Shown one piece after another: positions 1 to 13,432 of a stretch of DNA of 64,000 nucleotides; within the stretch, counting starts at the first letter, position 1; the number at the start of each line of letters is the position of its first letter. A program made the translations under genes and the position numbers. The notes below the pieces were generated by a model. That model saw only the letters and a program-made list of their open reading frames with translations. It had not been told where the DNA came from and did not search any database. Source of the DNA: Lanius collurio (taxonomy: Eukaryota; Chordata; Aves; Passeriformes; Laniidae); NCBI GenBank assembly GCA_020086605.1, contig JACBWW010000069.1:1594796-1658795 (forward strand), read 5' to 3'.

Positions 1-361
1 TTGAGGACAGCCCTGTGGAGGTGCACTACAACACAGCCCTGCAGAGAAGGACTTGGGAGGTCTGGTGGATGAAAAGAGGGATGTGAGCTGGCAGTGTGTG
101 CTCACAGCCCAGAGGGGATAACTGTCCTGGGCTCCTTTAAAACAGGAATGGGCAGCAGGTCAAGGGAGTCATTCTCCTCCCACAGGGTGCCCACAGAAGC
201 TGTGGATGCCCCATCCCTGGAAGTGTCCAAGTCCAGGTTGGATGGGGCTTGGAGCAACCTGGGGTAATGGAAGGTGTCCCTGCCCATGGCAGGGGGGTGG
301 AACTGGATGGACTTTGAAGTCCCTTCCACCCCAAACCATTCTGGGATTCTATGCAGTAGGA
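1..361 (+). repeat. CR1 LINE fragment (ORF2 end plus 3' UTR)
   Basis: The left part resembles the C-terminal coding region of CR1 reverse transcriptase, with many breaks. The right part is the typical avian CR1 3' end: AAGCTGTGG, then CCATCCCTGGAAGTG, TGTCCCTGCCCATGGCAGG, and an ATTCTATG tail. An internal deletion lies near 180. It continues past the window edge. Confidence 0.8.
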
Positions 362-1463
362 TGTTTTCAGAGAGCTTAGGGACTCAGAAATCTGAATTCC
401 CTGCTCTACATCAGGGATGCCAGTGGGCTCTGCACCACGTCTCACAAGAAGTCAGAAGTGAATGAAAGAGGGAGACTGGAAAGTGGTCACTCTCTACACA
501 AGGAGGAATATTCCTGTCCCTCCTGAAGACTTGACATTAATAATAAACAGTGAGTGACTCCCTGCTGCAGGGGACAGACACATCCATCTGCCCTCCTGAC
601 AGGTTGTCCCGAGGATTTTGTTGCCTGCCAGGGACTGGAATTGGCGATGTCATGGAAAGACTGCCAAGAGAGCTTAAAGGTCAAGATAAAGTTCATGAGA
701 TTGCTGATTACTGTTGTTTTTTAGCCTTTCTTAAATATGATTCTGTGACAGTACTGGTTGGTTCAGTGATGGGCACAGCCATGTCCTTAGGTGGGACATG
801 TGGAGCTGGCTGCAAAGGGCCTGGGGCAGCCCTGACCTCCTCCAGTAGAAGCTCTGTTAGAACCTGACACTAATTAGTGGCTTTCTTATTTTTGTTCTTA
901 GACTATAACCTGTTCCTTAGGAGCTTTATGCTTTGTTTTGTAAGATACATCTGTGAATCCAAAGCTTGTGCAGAGGGTGTGGGTGGTGGTGTGTCTTGTT
1001 TGTTGGTGGGTGGGTTGTTTTTAGATGCTCCTAAGGAATCTGTTCTGGTGGAAGTTTGCAGATGTAATTAGGGACTTTGTTCCAAAATGTGCTTTGAAAA
1101 ATAGTTTGAGCTTCTTTCTGCATGAAATCTGTCCTGAAGTTGGGTATATTCATATATAGCTCTTTCCCTAAGTGCAGAGCAGATTTTTTTGTAAACTGTA
1201 AATTTTGCTGGCCTGTAAATTTGAGATTTCTGAGTTCAGCATTTTTGCATTGTCCTTGCAAGGTGAAAGGTAGTTCTCTGTGAAAGTGTGATATTGGGGC
1301 ACCAGCAGTGGCCTACTTTAAACAAAAGTTCGAAAGGATTCAAGATTTTGTGACAATTCATGAGACATTTATGCTAAAAATAACAGAAAATGCTCTTATG
1401 TGAGAATAGAGTGAATTCAGGAATATGATAGAAAAGACTTGGGCATTTTGAATGACAGAAATT

Positions 1464-1600
1464 ATGGAATCATAGAATGTTCAGGGGTTGGAAGGGACCT
1501 TAAAGATCATCTCATTCCAACCTCCTACTGTCTGCAGGAACTTCTCCCACTAGACCATGTTGCTTAAGGCCTTATCCAACCTATCCAAATATTTGCAAGT
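1464..1600 (-). repeat. CR1 LINE 3' fragment
   Basis: ATCATAGAATG followed by GGTTGGAAGGGACCTTAAAG and a degraded CR1 3' UTR, antisense to the plus strand. Confidence 0.8.
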
Positions 1601-4600
1601 AATGGCACAGTTACTTCTAAAACTCTTTTTTGGTACTGTTATATTTAATCTAGTGTTTGTGCTGCTGTGTAAGGTTTGTTGAAGTTGGATTTGGAGACCC
1701 TTAGGAAAAATCTGGACACTTTGGAGATGCCTAATGGGTATTGTAACCTCTCAGCCCTGCATGGGATTGGCAGAATGAATCCATGTGGATGAAACTGTGT
1801 TGTTCTGCTTCGAGTCTTTTGTGTGTCTGTGTGGGTTTGGTTTGCTTGGGTTTTTTTGGGGAGTGTTTTTTGGGGGTTCTTTTGTGTCTCTGTCTCTGCT
1901 GAGAAGGTATCCACAGTGGTACAGGACAGAGAAATGCACAAAATAACCTTTTGGTTAAAGGGTAAGATTCCACTGAAGTAAATAAAATAGAATTACCCCT
2001 CATTCTGCTAAACTGTGTAGATCTGGACCCATGATCAGGGAATATGGGGTGGTCTCAGAAAGCAGAATTGGCAGCCCAAGGGCTGATCCAAGCCAATTAG
2101 AGCCACAGAAACCTGTTAAAGCCATATTTAGCTCAGTGAATTGAGTTTTAAAGATGATGAATTTAGCACTTAACCCCACGGCAGGTGACTCAATGTATTC
2201 CTTGTTAGCAGAGTTCTCAAGAAGGTACTGTATTTATTTATTTGCTGGATATTTAGAAGTCAGCTGTAGGTTTGTTCTACGCTTTTAAGAATCTGTTTCA
2301 TACCCCATAGAGAGACGTGCAGGAACAATTATCCCTGTGTGTTTTGTGCCATGGGGTAGGGGGCCTTCTTCCCTCCATATAGTGTCATGTATGAGATTTT
2401 TGGTTTCCTGCTGACGTTTTACTTTGTTGCTATTTACCAGTCAAAAGGCCAATCCTATGCTGGCGTACACAGATGCAGAGATACACAGATACACTTGCAA
2501 TCACAGTTTTGCAACTGAGTTTAATTCTGTTGTGTTCCAAGAGCTGCCATGAAACAGGAGAAGGAAACTTCTAAGAATTAGAGTGGGTCCTTATCCCGTG
2601 CTGCTGGATCAAAAACAAACTATTCCTGGTGAACTGGTGAGGAATTTCTGTGAGGCAGGGCATGTGATGGTCACTTTATGAGCTGTCAGATCAAAAACAA
2701 ATCCACCCTCTGCATGCCAAAGCTAGTCAAGTGCACCTCTCCAGCCAGGATCCCTGCCATCCACAGGCAAAACAGGGTGATGAAATGATTGTTGGCAATC
2801 CTAATCTGCCACATCAGGGTTGTAATAATAATAATCAGGATCTTTTTTAGCAAGTTAATGTTGTGCTCTTGAAAAAGGTGTGATCCTTCATGCTGATTTT
2901 GACTGGCTTTCTCTAAAGTGGGTTGAGTTGGCTCTCTCCTGTTGTTCAGGCTGATCTTTTTCATAGAAGCAGTCTGGGCTTCTGCCTCTGGTGTTTCTCC
3001 CTTTTCACGTCAGTTCTGCATCTTGCAGTCCTTTCTACCCATCTTTGCATGTGCAGAAGCAATCCAGTGAGACCTCAGCCTCACAAAACCAGGGCACGAC
3101 GTCTCCAGAGCTCTGGGAGTGCTGCTCTACTATATTTGGAACCAGCTCTATTGCTTCTATAATAGGAAGGCTTCTGGAAGCTTTCTCCTTCCTCTTGCCC
3201 CAAGAAAGTAGCCTTTCAGCTGAGCTTTCATTAATTCATGATCTGTGTGGCAAAACAAGTGCAGTTTTATCAGCTAAATAATTCAAACATGGCTCGTGGG
3301 TCACATGGCCTCGAGTGTGGTGTGTTCAGGGAGGATTTTTGCCCGTGCCCTGTGAGCTGAGGGTGCAGCAGCCACAGCCCCACTCAGGGGGGGCTTTGCT
3401 ACCCCCAGTTTGTCATTCGGGGCACGCGACAGTGACAAGGGGTGCCAAGGCAGCTTTCTAGAAAGCAGAGTGATGTGTGAGCCCCGTGTGTTTGTCAGCA
3501 GAGCTGCAGCAGCACTGCCCAGTGAGGGATTTACTGGTTTTGTTTTCCTCTTGGATCAAGCAGAACAAATCTAATGAGCCAGTTCTTAACTTCTTCCCAG
3601 CTGAGCAGCGAGTGATGTCCTTACCCAAATTGTGCAAGGCAGCTGAAGCCTTTCAGGAATAGTTGAACAAGGGAAACATTTGCAATATTATTTTTTCCCA
3701 ATACGCATGCAGGGCTATGAGGGTACAGCAGAGCTTGTCTTTCCTTTATTTTCTTTTTCCTTTCTGAGATTTTCCTTTTGAGTAGACAACTTAGTCCTTC
3801 CAACACTTACCCCACTTAGAGAGGAAGCATTTGAGCCACGAATGTGGAGCCTTTCATTCTTTATTGATGTGATCTTGTAAGGAAAACAGGTTCTCCCTGT
3901 AGTGCTTCATTGGAATAAGCATTTCACATGCTTATCAGTACAGCAAGTAGTGCTGTTTGACAGCAGTGAGAAGTCAAATGTTGCCTTGGAGCCCTACATG
4001 CTCATTTCCCTGCTTCTGACACACTCTGGATTTTGCCCACTGTGCATTCAGAAGTGTTCCTTTCCATTGACTTGAAAGAAGTTAAAACCCACTTTGTAGC
4101 AGCTGCATTTTCCAGCACGATTCCAGGTGTGGATTGGAGATGGCCGAATCCAATCTGAGTTTCTGAGAACCTTGTCCTGCTGGGCTTTGTGAGTTCCTGC
4201 CAGGTCAGGGGTAAGTGGGTTCAGGGAGCTGACTACTTTTGCGCTAATTCTGACCTACTTCAGCTCCTTGAGAGGCTTCGGGTGAGAAATCGGGCAGGGA
4301 GGCAGTGCTGATGAAGAGGAAGGTGTGAAAGACTAAACAGGCCCAGGCCTTGGAGTTTTTCCTCATAAAAAGAGGTGCTCCAGACCCCTCATTGTCTTTG
4401 TGTCCTCTGCTTACATGGGAATCTTGAGTTTCCATTTAAATTGCTACTCTGTCTGGTGTGATCCAAGGATGGGAGCTTGGAGGAGCTTTGAGAAGGAAGA
4501 GCTGGAGTGAATTTGGTGGGAAAATGAGCACAGGGCAATGGTAACCAGGTCCTGCTGCTTTGCCTGCTGTGGTTCCTGGTGCCTAACAGAAGTGCCATCA

Positions 4601-5878
4601 GCTGGTTTTGGTGTGGGAGTAGACAAAGGAAGCTCCCCCCCATTAATTCCAGATGGAGCCCCTGTGGCAGTTTCTTTGCCTTTAGATCAGATAGTACCAG
4701 ATCTGATTGACCATCAAACAGAGGGGAAGCTGAGCACACAAGGTTTCACAAGGCAAACCGTGCCTGTGGTGGCTCCTCTATAAAAGGAAGTTCTTTAAGG
4801 TGTTTTAAATATGTAGATGATACCTGAAGGATGGTTAAAAAGAAATGGTTGTGTTCCTATAGGGGTCCAAGAGGTTGAGGACATGGTGTGTCATCTCACT
4901 GTCAGACGTGGGCTGGGAGCTGCTGTGGATCGTTCCCAGTGGGAATGTTGGGATGAGGGAAAACTTTGTGCCAAAGCCTCTTGCTTAGGAGAATCTGGTA
5001 CTGTTACAGGTGTCCTGAGGAGGACAGGGGAGGGAGGGGTGACTAGGCTGGGGAATGGCAGAATTTCATGCCTGGTGCATTATTCTTTTGGAGACAAGGA
5101 TCGTGGAACAACCTAAGCTTGAGCTCAGTGGTGGGGGAATGGACATGAAACCCCTTTCTTGCAAGAAAACAAATACCTACATACCCTTATCTTATTATAA
5201 AGCCTCAGCACTGACTTTTTCCACCCTAATGACTGTTTTTGGTATTAACTCCTCCGAGTACTGCTCTGAAACGCTTCTGCTTCCTTCTGCATCCTGAGTG
5301 TGCTGATGCTCTTTGCCCAGCTAATGCAGTGTGACACCCCTGTGGAGCATCCCAAAGCTTGCCCTGCATGGAGGTGGGGTGGTCATATGTGTTTTGACAC
5401 ATATTTTTACCAGCAGTGCAATTGTTGTTCAGATCCAGTCCCAAGGCCACGGCCTCCTTTCAAGAAAGTAAATTTTCTGAGAGGATGTGCCCACCCTTTG
5501 AACTGGTTTGTTGACCAGTTACTGTTGCTACAGCTAAAACACACTTGGTCTTGCACTTATCAAAATATCAAAAGCTGTAGTGAATTGCTACACAGATGAG
5601 GAGACCTTGACTGCGGTCTGGTTGAGTTGATACATTTGTTTTCCTAAGCTGCAGCAGTGTTCAAACCTGGTGATAAGACGGGGAATTCTGTGGGACTGTT
5701 CCCTGAGCTGCCGTCCGCGGCTGAGAGGATGTGATGCTTTCTGCTGCCAAAACCCGAGTCCTTCCCACATCTTCTGCAGAAAGGCGTATGTTTGGGGGTG
5801 GTTTCAGAGAGGGAGAAGAACACGATTAGGGTTTTAACTTCCTCTTCTCTTTTGTTTCTCTGTGCATCTGTATTTCAG

Positions 5879-5981
5879 TTTTTCGGGCTGTACCCGACTC
5901 TGTGCAAAACTTAACAAATCAGCTGCAGCTCCTTCTGCTAAGGATCAGCCTTGGTACAGAAACAGTGGTAGTTAAAAGGCA
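5879..5981 (+). other. FBXO34: Candidate 5' UTR exon of FBXO34
   Basis: This 103-base block is bounded by a strong acceptor (long pyrimidine tract ending GTATTTCAG at 5870-5878) and a near-consensus donor (GTAAGTAT from 5982). It contains no ATG, so splicing it to the acceptor at 17064 would leave the FBXO34 ATG as the first start codon. It is on the same strand and about 11 kb upstream of the coding exon. That it belongs to FBXO34 is inference from position and splice signals; no transcript evidence is available here. Confidence 0.45.
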
Positions 5982-8249
5982 GTAAGTATATCTGCTAGCT
6001 TAAATGCTGGGGGTTTCTTTCTCTTTTCCTTTTTTTCTTCCTTTTTTTTTTTTTTAATTCACAAGCACAGCTTTTTACTCCTCACACAGTAGGAATTTGT
6101 CAGGAGCTTGCTGGTGTTAATAGTCTATTTCAGCTCTTTTCTATAGCCCAGCAGCTACAGAGGGGGGGAAAAAGCATGCTTTGTATGGAGCTGTGGTTGG
6201 GTCTGTGCTGCAGTGCCCATCTGAACTTGGCTGTGTTTATTTTGTCAGCTTTTACTTCCCTCTAGTAGTTGCTGGTCCCTTCCTAAACTCACGAAATCCC
6301 ACCATGCAATCAGTGCCTGTGCTTGGATCAGGGTTGTGGCTGCTCCTGACCTGAACCACTTCTCTTGGTGGTTTTGCTTCTCCAGCTCTTTACTGCAAAC
6401 AAGATATTTTTGGGTTTCAATTCTTTGTCTGGCTTTTTATCTTTTACTTCTCAATTGATCTCCAGAGGAGTTGGGACTAGAACAAAACATGTGGTATTCC
6501 TAACCAGGGATCCATGGAGAGGGTTTAAGCTATTAGAAAAGTGAGTGGCATTCTTGAAATGGTGTGGTTGCGTTTATTTGGGTGTGGATATAATCATGGT
6601 TCTGTGCTACAGTTCCTGCTGAGTTTGAAATGCTAGTGTCAGTAAAGCCAGAAGGAGAGCCAGACAAAAGCTTGGAGAAAAGTCAGAATTTCAGTGCCTC
6701 TTACTGATGGTTCATGGGAAAGTAATGATTTTGTGTTTGACTTCGGTTTTCCTAATGCACTGGGCATATGCTTTTTCTTCTCTGTGAATTACTGTTTGTG
6801 AATATATATCTTTACAGCATCAGAACATCAGAAACAGCTGGTTTTGTGCCTAGGTTTCATGCATAGAGGTAGGTCCTTGTTGCAGACCCTGGGTAGTCTG
6901 ATGAAAACAGTGTTTAACTACAAAGCTTCCATTTCTGCTGTTGCTGATCATGGCAGCCTAACTCCTGGTCTTCCTGGATCCCTGGAGCAGGGGACATGCT
7001 CTCCTCCTCCTGCTCTGCCTCTGCCATGCCTCCGTCTCCTCCACCCCACACGTTTCTTAGCCTTGTGTAGAGCTCAGCAGAGATTTCTTCATGAAGACTG
7101 GAATGTGTTTATATAATATTTTATATATTATTTTAGGCTTCTGCTACTCAAATGTAGGCAAACGCTTAACCTCTTATTCACCACCATTAGACAAACCATG
7201 AAATTGCTGTAGCAGACATCAGGTCAGGTGGATCTAAACCAGCTTCTGTTTTTCCTGCCTGGAAGGTTCATCCTTCATCATTTTCCTGGCAAGTGTGGCT
7301 ACCAAGAGCAGGTTTTCCAGGCCAGGAGTGTTTAGTGGGAGCACTGATTGTGAACCACACCAGTCAAGCAGTGCTGGCTGAGCTGGGTGGAAGTGGGGGC
7401 TCTTCTGTGTGGGAGATTTTGGGAAGGGGTGATGTGAGAGGCTCCATCTCTGCAAAAGCAGGGGTAGGCAGCAGTAGGAACACTGGGCAAGGCTGCTGAA
7501 AAGGAGAGAACAACCTGCTGCACTAAATCACAGCTCCCCTGGGGACACAGCTCCATAGTTAGCATCCTCAAATGGCATTCCTTTATTACAGCATCATTGT
7601 GTCCAGTCCTCTAGAGAGGAAGCAAACGGTCTCTAAAACAATCTGCTGGCAGCTCAGGCTGGAGTATTTGAGGTTTTCCAGGGCTCTTTTGCTGTGTCAC
7701 TCTTCCCTTTAATGTTCCAGCTCGAAGGTTGTTCTTTCTCCATCAAAGTGCGTTAAAGCGCCGGTAAGAGTATCTGCTCCAAGGACAAGGTGTAGAAGGC
7801 AGCAGCCCAGGGAGAACAAGAGATATTGCAGAACAGCTTTATTTTGGTGTAATCTGTCTTATCTGCATGTGATGCAAAGACAGGGCAGTTTTCACAAGAC
7901 TTGGAGGCTGCGTGGTGACATGTTTTCTGTCCTTTTATGAAATCCACCACGTTATTTTGATTAGAGCGCTAACGTAACTCCTGGCAGCCTCAAATCTCAC
8001 TGCTAGCAGCTACTTCCCTCCAAAGCCTGATGTGGTGCTAACAAGCAGAGAGATCTTGTGCGTCCTGTTTACATGGAGCTGGGAAGACAGCATGTTCCGT
8101 GGGAGGTGCCAAGGTAGTGCTGCAGTTGGATATAAGGTGAAAAAACTCTGTGTGTGCAGACAGGCTGTGGTGGGGCGTGTTAATTTGTGTTTAGTGGTGT
8201 TCAGGAACTCCAGCTGCAATACTGGCATGATGATGTTCTTTTATATCTG

Positions 8250-8327
8250 AATATGTATCTTTTATATCTATGCATGCATAGCATGTTTGTGTTTGTATAT
8301 ATTTATATTTTTATATATATATGTATT
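8250..8327. repeat. AT-rich low-complexity run
   Basis: Repeated TATATAT and TTTATAT steps within the probable FBXO34 intron. Confidence 0.7.
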
Positions 8328-9393
8328 CTCTCTCATGGGAAAGTCCATGTCCTGATCATCTGTGCTTGTGATCTTCTCATGTAGCTCTCTGTTGTTCAGT
8401 TTTTAGGTGGCAGAGACACGGTGAAGCTGCGTGTGGGGCAGGCAGGGCTGATGGGGGAGCCTGGGGTGTAGCCCAGGATGGACTGGCTGTGACGAGGTGC
8501 CTTAGCCGCAGAGGTCGTTACCATGAAGAGTTCCTGCAGAGCTGGCCTCCACAGGGAACCGCTGAACTCCACGTCCTCCACCTTCCATCAAGTCAAACGG
8601 TATGAACAGACTGGCTGCTCTGCCTGCAGCTGAGTGTTCAGCACTGATTTTAGCCTTCTCCTTGGCCTCTCCTGTTGCCTTGCGCTGTCGCTCAAATGTT
8701 TGCTCTAAATTCTGACTTTCGGGTAGTGTTTAAGGGAAATGTTGTAATGGCTTAAGGGCAGAAATGTCCTTTGACGTTTTTATTTGATAATGACAGCTGC
8801 AGATTCACTACAGCTGGTAGTGTACTTGGAGAAATCTTGGGTTTTCTAGCAACAGCTGTAAATTAGTTTGGGAAACATGACTTTGAAGTAAAACTTAATT
8901 GGTGAAAGGCTCGTCAGAGTAGGCTTTAAAACATGCAGGCAGCTTAAAGCAAGTGGAAATGCTGGCAGTCATTGTTGTGGTTTGTCTTACTATGGACTAA
9001 GTAATTAGATTAGTTTAAGCTCAGATTTTGCATTGCTCGCTCTCCTGTGTCTCTTATTAAGGAGAAATGCACGATTGATTTCAAACACTTGTGCTTATGT
9101 GACAATTAAGTGAACGCCTCTCACTGTGTCTCCTTATAGGAGGACCGTGCAGAACAACTTGTCCTCATGCAAATGCAAGGACATGCCAGTTTGTTTGAGT
9201 TCAAGCTACTTCAAAATATATGTGTATTTTTTTTTTTTTTAGTTCTTTTTCTGAAACCAAGGCTCTTAAAGTTCCTCAGTCTGGAGGAAGAGCGCCAGCT
9301 TTTTGGTTTCCAAAGGCTGTGTGGGTTTAAAGCAAACTTTTAACCTTTGTTCTTTGTGGTTGTGTAGACAGCATATACTTGCTATGTTAGTCT

Positions 9394-9492
9394 CATGGTA
9401 ATTTAGTGCTGGAAAAGACTTCCTGGGTCACCCAGCTCCTTGCTTTCCCAAGCAGGATCTCATAATCCCTTTTGTGAACTTAGTCCAACCTA
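9394..9492 (-). repeat. Possible degraded CR1 fragment
   Basis: A GCTGGAAAAGACTTCCTGGG-like core followed by AGTCCAACCT-like sequence; weak resemblance only. Confidence 0.35.
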
Positions 9493-12400
9493 AAAATATT
9501 TACATCTTTTCTTGCATCTTTTCTTCTCTCCTCCTGTAGATTAAGCCATTACTGAAGATGACAGATCTTGCTGTGCAGTTAGGAACCTTCTTTTCATTCC
9601 CAGGCTGAACATTCATGACAGTTTATAGACTCATTTGTGTTTCTGTTCCATTTATTTTCCTTCTGCCTAAGGACTGCTGCTTATTTTCAGTGGTTTACCT
9701 CTTCTTCTGCTTTCCATAAAATGGGGTTGTAACCCTCACTGGTGGTTTTGCTATGCTGAGTGACCCAAGTGTTCTCCAGTAACTTCTTGAGTAGCAATTG
9801 CTGTTGTTCTTAGGGTGATGCCCCTCACAGAATATTCTCAGTTCTGGCTAAAAGTGTGTGCTGTGCTCTGGAGCTGGTCTGGCTGGAGGGCTTGTCACTG
9901 CTGTCACAGCATCACCTCCACGTCCCTGTTTCATGGATGTCTCTATGGTGGCCAGTTCACCTCAGTTACTTCCAATATTTATTGGTGTTCCTCTTGCTGG
10001 TGCATCACTGCATTTCAAACCCCTCCTCTGTTTCTTTTACTTGGAGCTTTGTGCCTCTGCTGTTTTGGAACTGCCTCTGTTTCTGTGGGTGCCGAGTTAG
10101 TGCTGAGGTCATTCCCAGCAAAATCAGATGTTCCCAGGGCTGATTCTTGAGGCATGTCTTTGGTTTCCAGGCTGGTATTTTCTTATTCAGCATCACCTGG
10201 GGCTGTCTGCTGCTAAGACAGCTCCTTTGTCTGTTTTCCCATTTCTCTGCCAATCTGTCTTAACCAGTAAATCTCCTTGTGCTCTCTGAAGTCCATGTGA
10301 GTCAGATATAGTAGATTGGTTTAAAAAGATGGGGTTTTTTGAGAACCTCGAGGTTAGTCTGGCATATTGAACTATTCCTTCTTCCCCCTTTTTCTCTGTG
10401 TCACATTAATCCTCTTTGCTTGCAAAGCACCTTTATACTGGAGTCAGAATACGAGCCCTGGAGAGGCTGCGATCATTCTCATTCTCCTTCTCCCCTGCAG
10501 TGCCCCTCCAATGTGCCACATGTTTATTACCTCCTATTGTTGCCTTTCAAGAGGTTTATAAATCCTGTTTCTTGGCCTGCAGTGCATGAGCCTATCTGGT
10601 TTGGATTCTAAAACTGGGATGAGCCAATCCTCACAATTTTTATGAAGCTCTCTAATCCTCCCCCTGCCAATGCTCTTGTTCAGATTAACGCCTGGGCTTT
10701 TGCCCTCATCATCACCCTTACCTCCCCTCTTTAAAAATGGTGCAAAGTCAAATTTGGTATTTTGTGTTGTACTCTTGATCTCTGCCCTGCCCTTGCTTGC
10801 AGCCCTGTTTCTCTTTTTTCTTACAAACTGAAAAAACCTTTCACTTTTTCTTTGTTGCTAAATATCTCTGCAGTGACTTAATGCTGCCCCAGTTCTCATG
10901 TTTATTCCGAGACTTTTTGATCTCTAAGATAGAAGTTTCCAAGTGATGTGACCTGAAACTTGTGTCTGCTTCTGGTATCCTTCACGAAGAAGGATCACAT
11001 CCAGTTGGAGTTTCTTTGGATCTTGTTTGGGATGTGTTCTTAATAATGAAAGCACCTTTTGACTCCTGGAGAATGCTGCGTGCAGTGAAGTCCTCCACAC
11101 CCCAGCTGACTTCATGAACCAGTTTCTTTCAGTCTTGAGTTTCAAAAGAACAACCTGGTAACTTGCCTTCAGCTCTACTTTTGCTTATTTTTTTCTTTTG
11201 AATGCTGAGTCTGTTACTGATCGTGTGGTCCAAGGTTAATTTCTGTGACCTTTCATGTGTTCTCATTACGTATGCACAGAAATGAAGGCTATAAATAGCA
11301 TCTCTCTGTGTTGCTTCGTTAACAGAAGAGATTTGTTGCACTGTGATATGACAAGAGGTCTCGCTCCTCTTGCACTTCATAAATCAGAAGAGAAATTAAT
11401 AAAGGTAAAACATTTCCAGAAGGACAGGTGTCACTTACCTGGGCTGCTCTGGGCAGCTTTCAGCAGAAGCCCTATAAAACCACCAGTTTTTGTCTTACTG
11501 TTCTGCTGTGATTTCCTCTCATCCTGTCCCACTACAGCCACTTGTGCCATCCCATCATCTCCGAGGTACACGTTTCTGGAGCAGCTGATAACCTTGAATT
11601 CCAAATCTTTCAGTTTATTTTGTTTCCTTCTGCTTTGTCATCTCTGTGTCATGTGTGGCATGGTTGGGAAGCAGGGCTTTGATCTTCCTGAGGCTCAGCG
11701 AAGAATTGCTGCTGCATCACTCCCTTCATGGTAAGTGCTTCTGTACAAAAGCCTGGCAAAGCTGTGGCACTTCTTCCTGTACCAAATTTAGAAAGTAGCC
11801 AAGGCAACTGTGCTTTACTGAAGGGTGTGTGTGTGTGTGTTTAGTGTAAAATGTGTTCAAAACATAATGGGTGGGAGCCTCAAAGTGGAGTGGTCTGTGT
11901 TGGGCTTGGGGAGTGCATTCTGTCACCTGAAACCTCTGTGTGCTGGAGGTGATGGGTTTTGTGTGGTGGCTTTCCTTGCTGTGCTGTGTGCAGCTGTTTT
12001 TGGGTGTTGTCTCCCCCAGAGTCAGGTTATCTAAGCACCTGACGCAGGTGAACAAGCTGGGGAGGGATCCAGAGTTGGGAGTTTGATTCTTATGTTGCAT
12101 TTAGCTCCTCTACTCTTCTGGGCCAGCTCTGCCCCACGTTTTTGGCATTCTTCCACTTCCCCCAGGCTGGCCACTGGAGCAGAGAGCTCTCCTTCAGCAG
12201 CCACATGCCTTCTGTTTGCCTTCAAATCCCACTCTAATCCTCACTGGCTCTCCCTTTTCTGCAAGAGGCATTTTGGAGGTGTTGGGAGGTGGGTCAGGAG
12301 CAGTTGCCGCTCTGAGGGGAGTGGGTTTTCAGGAAATCAGATGCTTCCACATCTGCCAGAGTTGAACCCACCCCTGCTCTGGAGCATGGTGCTTCCTGGC

Positions 12401-13279
12401 CCTCCTTTCTCCAGGCTTGGACCCTTGCCATGCTCCAGAGCAGACTCCATGAGTAGCAGAGCGCCTTCCATCCCGGGACTTTCCCGCCCCGGCAGAATCT
12501 GTGGAATGCCTTTGAAGCAGCTCTCTGTCTGCTTTGCCTTGCCCTGGCAGTGCAAAGGGGATGGAAATGGTACTGGAGATGGAGCCCAAAGGACCCACCA
12601 AGCCCATCCAGAAATAACAAGTGGTTGACCGTGGTTAACTCCCACTCAGTGCTCAGTCCTTGCTAATTGTCAGTGTCCTTTATGGAGGAGGAAAGCTCTA
12701 TGGATGGAGAACTGGGATGCCAGGGAAGAGAAATGCTTTGCCAGAGGTGTGGAATTTTTATTGTTGTTGATTTTTTTTTTTTTTTGGCCCTTGCCTTGTG
12801 TTAGAATGTCCTGAGGGGTTTCTCAGAGTTGTAGTTGGCACTGGGTGTGCAGTCAGCAATGCAAGGAGCTTTTGTCGACTGGAGTTGGTGTTTACAAGGA
12901 GAAATCCATAGGAAACTTGGGGGTTTTGATGGAAATTTTTTCCCTAATAAAACCTTCCGGTGCTTTGCGCAAAAAACTTGCAGTGTGAATATGCTGCTTG
13001 TGAAGATTATGCTTTTTTGTTGTTGCTGTTCTTGCTGGCCAGATGAAATCTTTTGGCTGCAAAGGGCATCAGCAGAGTCCCTGACCTGGGAGCTGTGAGG
13101 GGAGTTAAGGCTCTCTGTGGACCTTACAAAGGAATTGTGAAAACAGAGTCTTTTCTAACAGTTTTTCCTCCAACTCTGGAGTTTCCACTAAAGCAAATAT
13201 ATTCTTGTTTTAGGCTGCTGTGATTTAGAACATGCATAGATAGAAAAGGATGCTGGAAGATTTTGGCCAGCTTGGCAAG

Positions 13280-13432
13280 TGGAGTCATGGAATGATTTGG
13301 GCTGGAAAAGACCTCAGAGCCCATCTCATTCTAACCCATTGCCATGGGCAGGGACACCTCCCATTAGACCAGACTCCTCTGAGCCCCATCCAGCCTGGTT
13401 TTGGACACTTTCAGGGATGGGGAGTCCACCAG
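13280..13432 (-). repeat. CR1 LINE 3' fragment
   Basis: GATTTGGGCTGGAAAAGACC, then CCATGGGCAGGGACACCTCC and CCCCATCCAGCCTGGTTTTG, the CR1 3' UTR in antisense. Confidence 0.85.

Larger units (their letters stand above)
1..5878. other. Upstream or intronic sequence of FBXO34, no gene seen
   Basis: No conserved reading frame and no CpG island was seen. The short open frames lack recognisable domains or paired splice signals. The stretch holds a CR1 3' end at its left edge and a CR1 fragment near 1.5 kb; the rest looks like ordinary AT-moderate intron. Confidence 0.6.

Noticed and set aside
11675..11730. Possible exon between GGGAAGCAG and GTAAGTGC in the FBXO34 intron
   Set aside because: The acceptor has a poor pyrimidine tract next to the AG, and the encoded sequence matches nothing I know. 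Donor-like GTAAG strings occur by chance in 11 kb.
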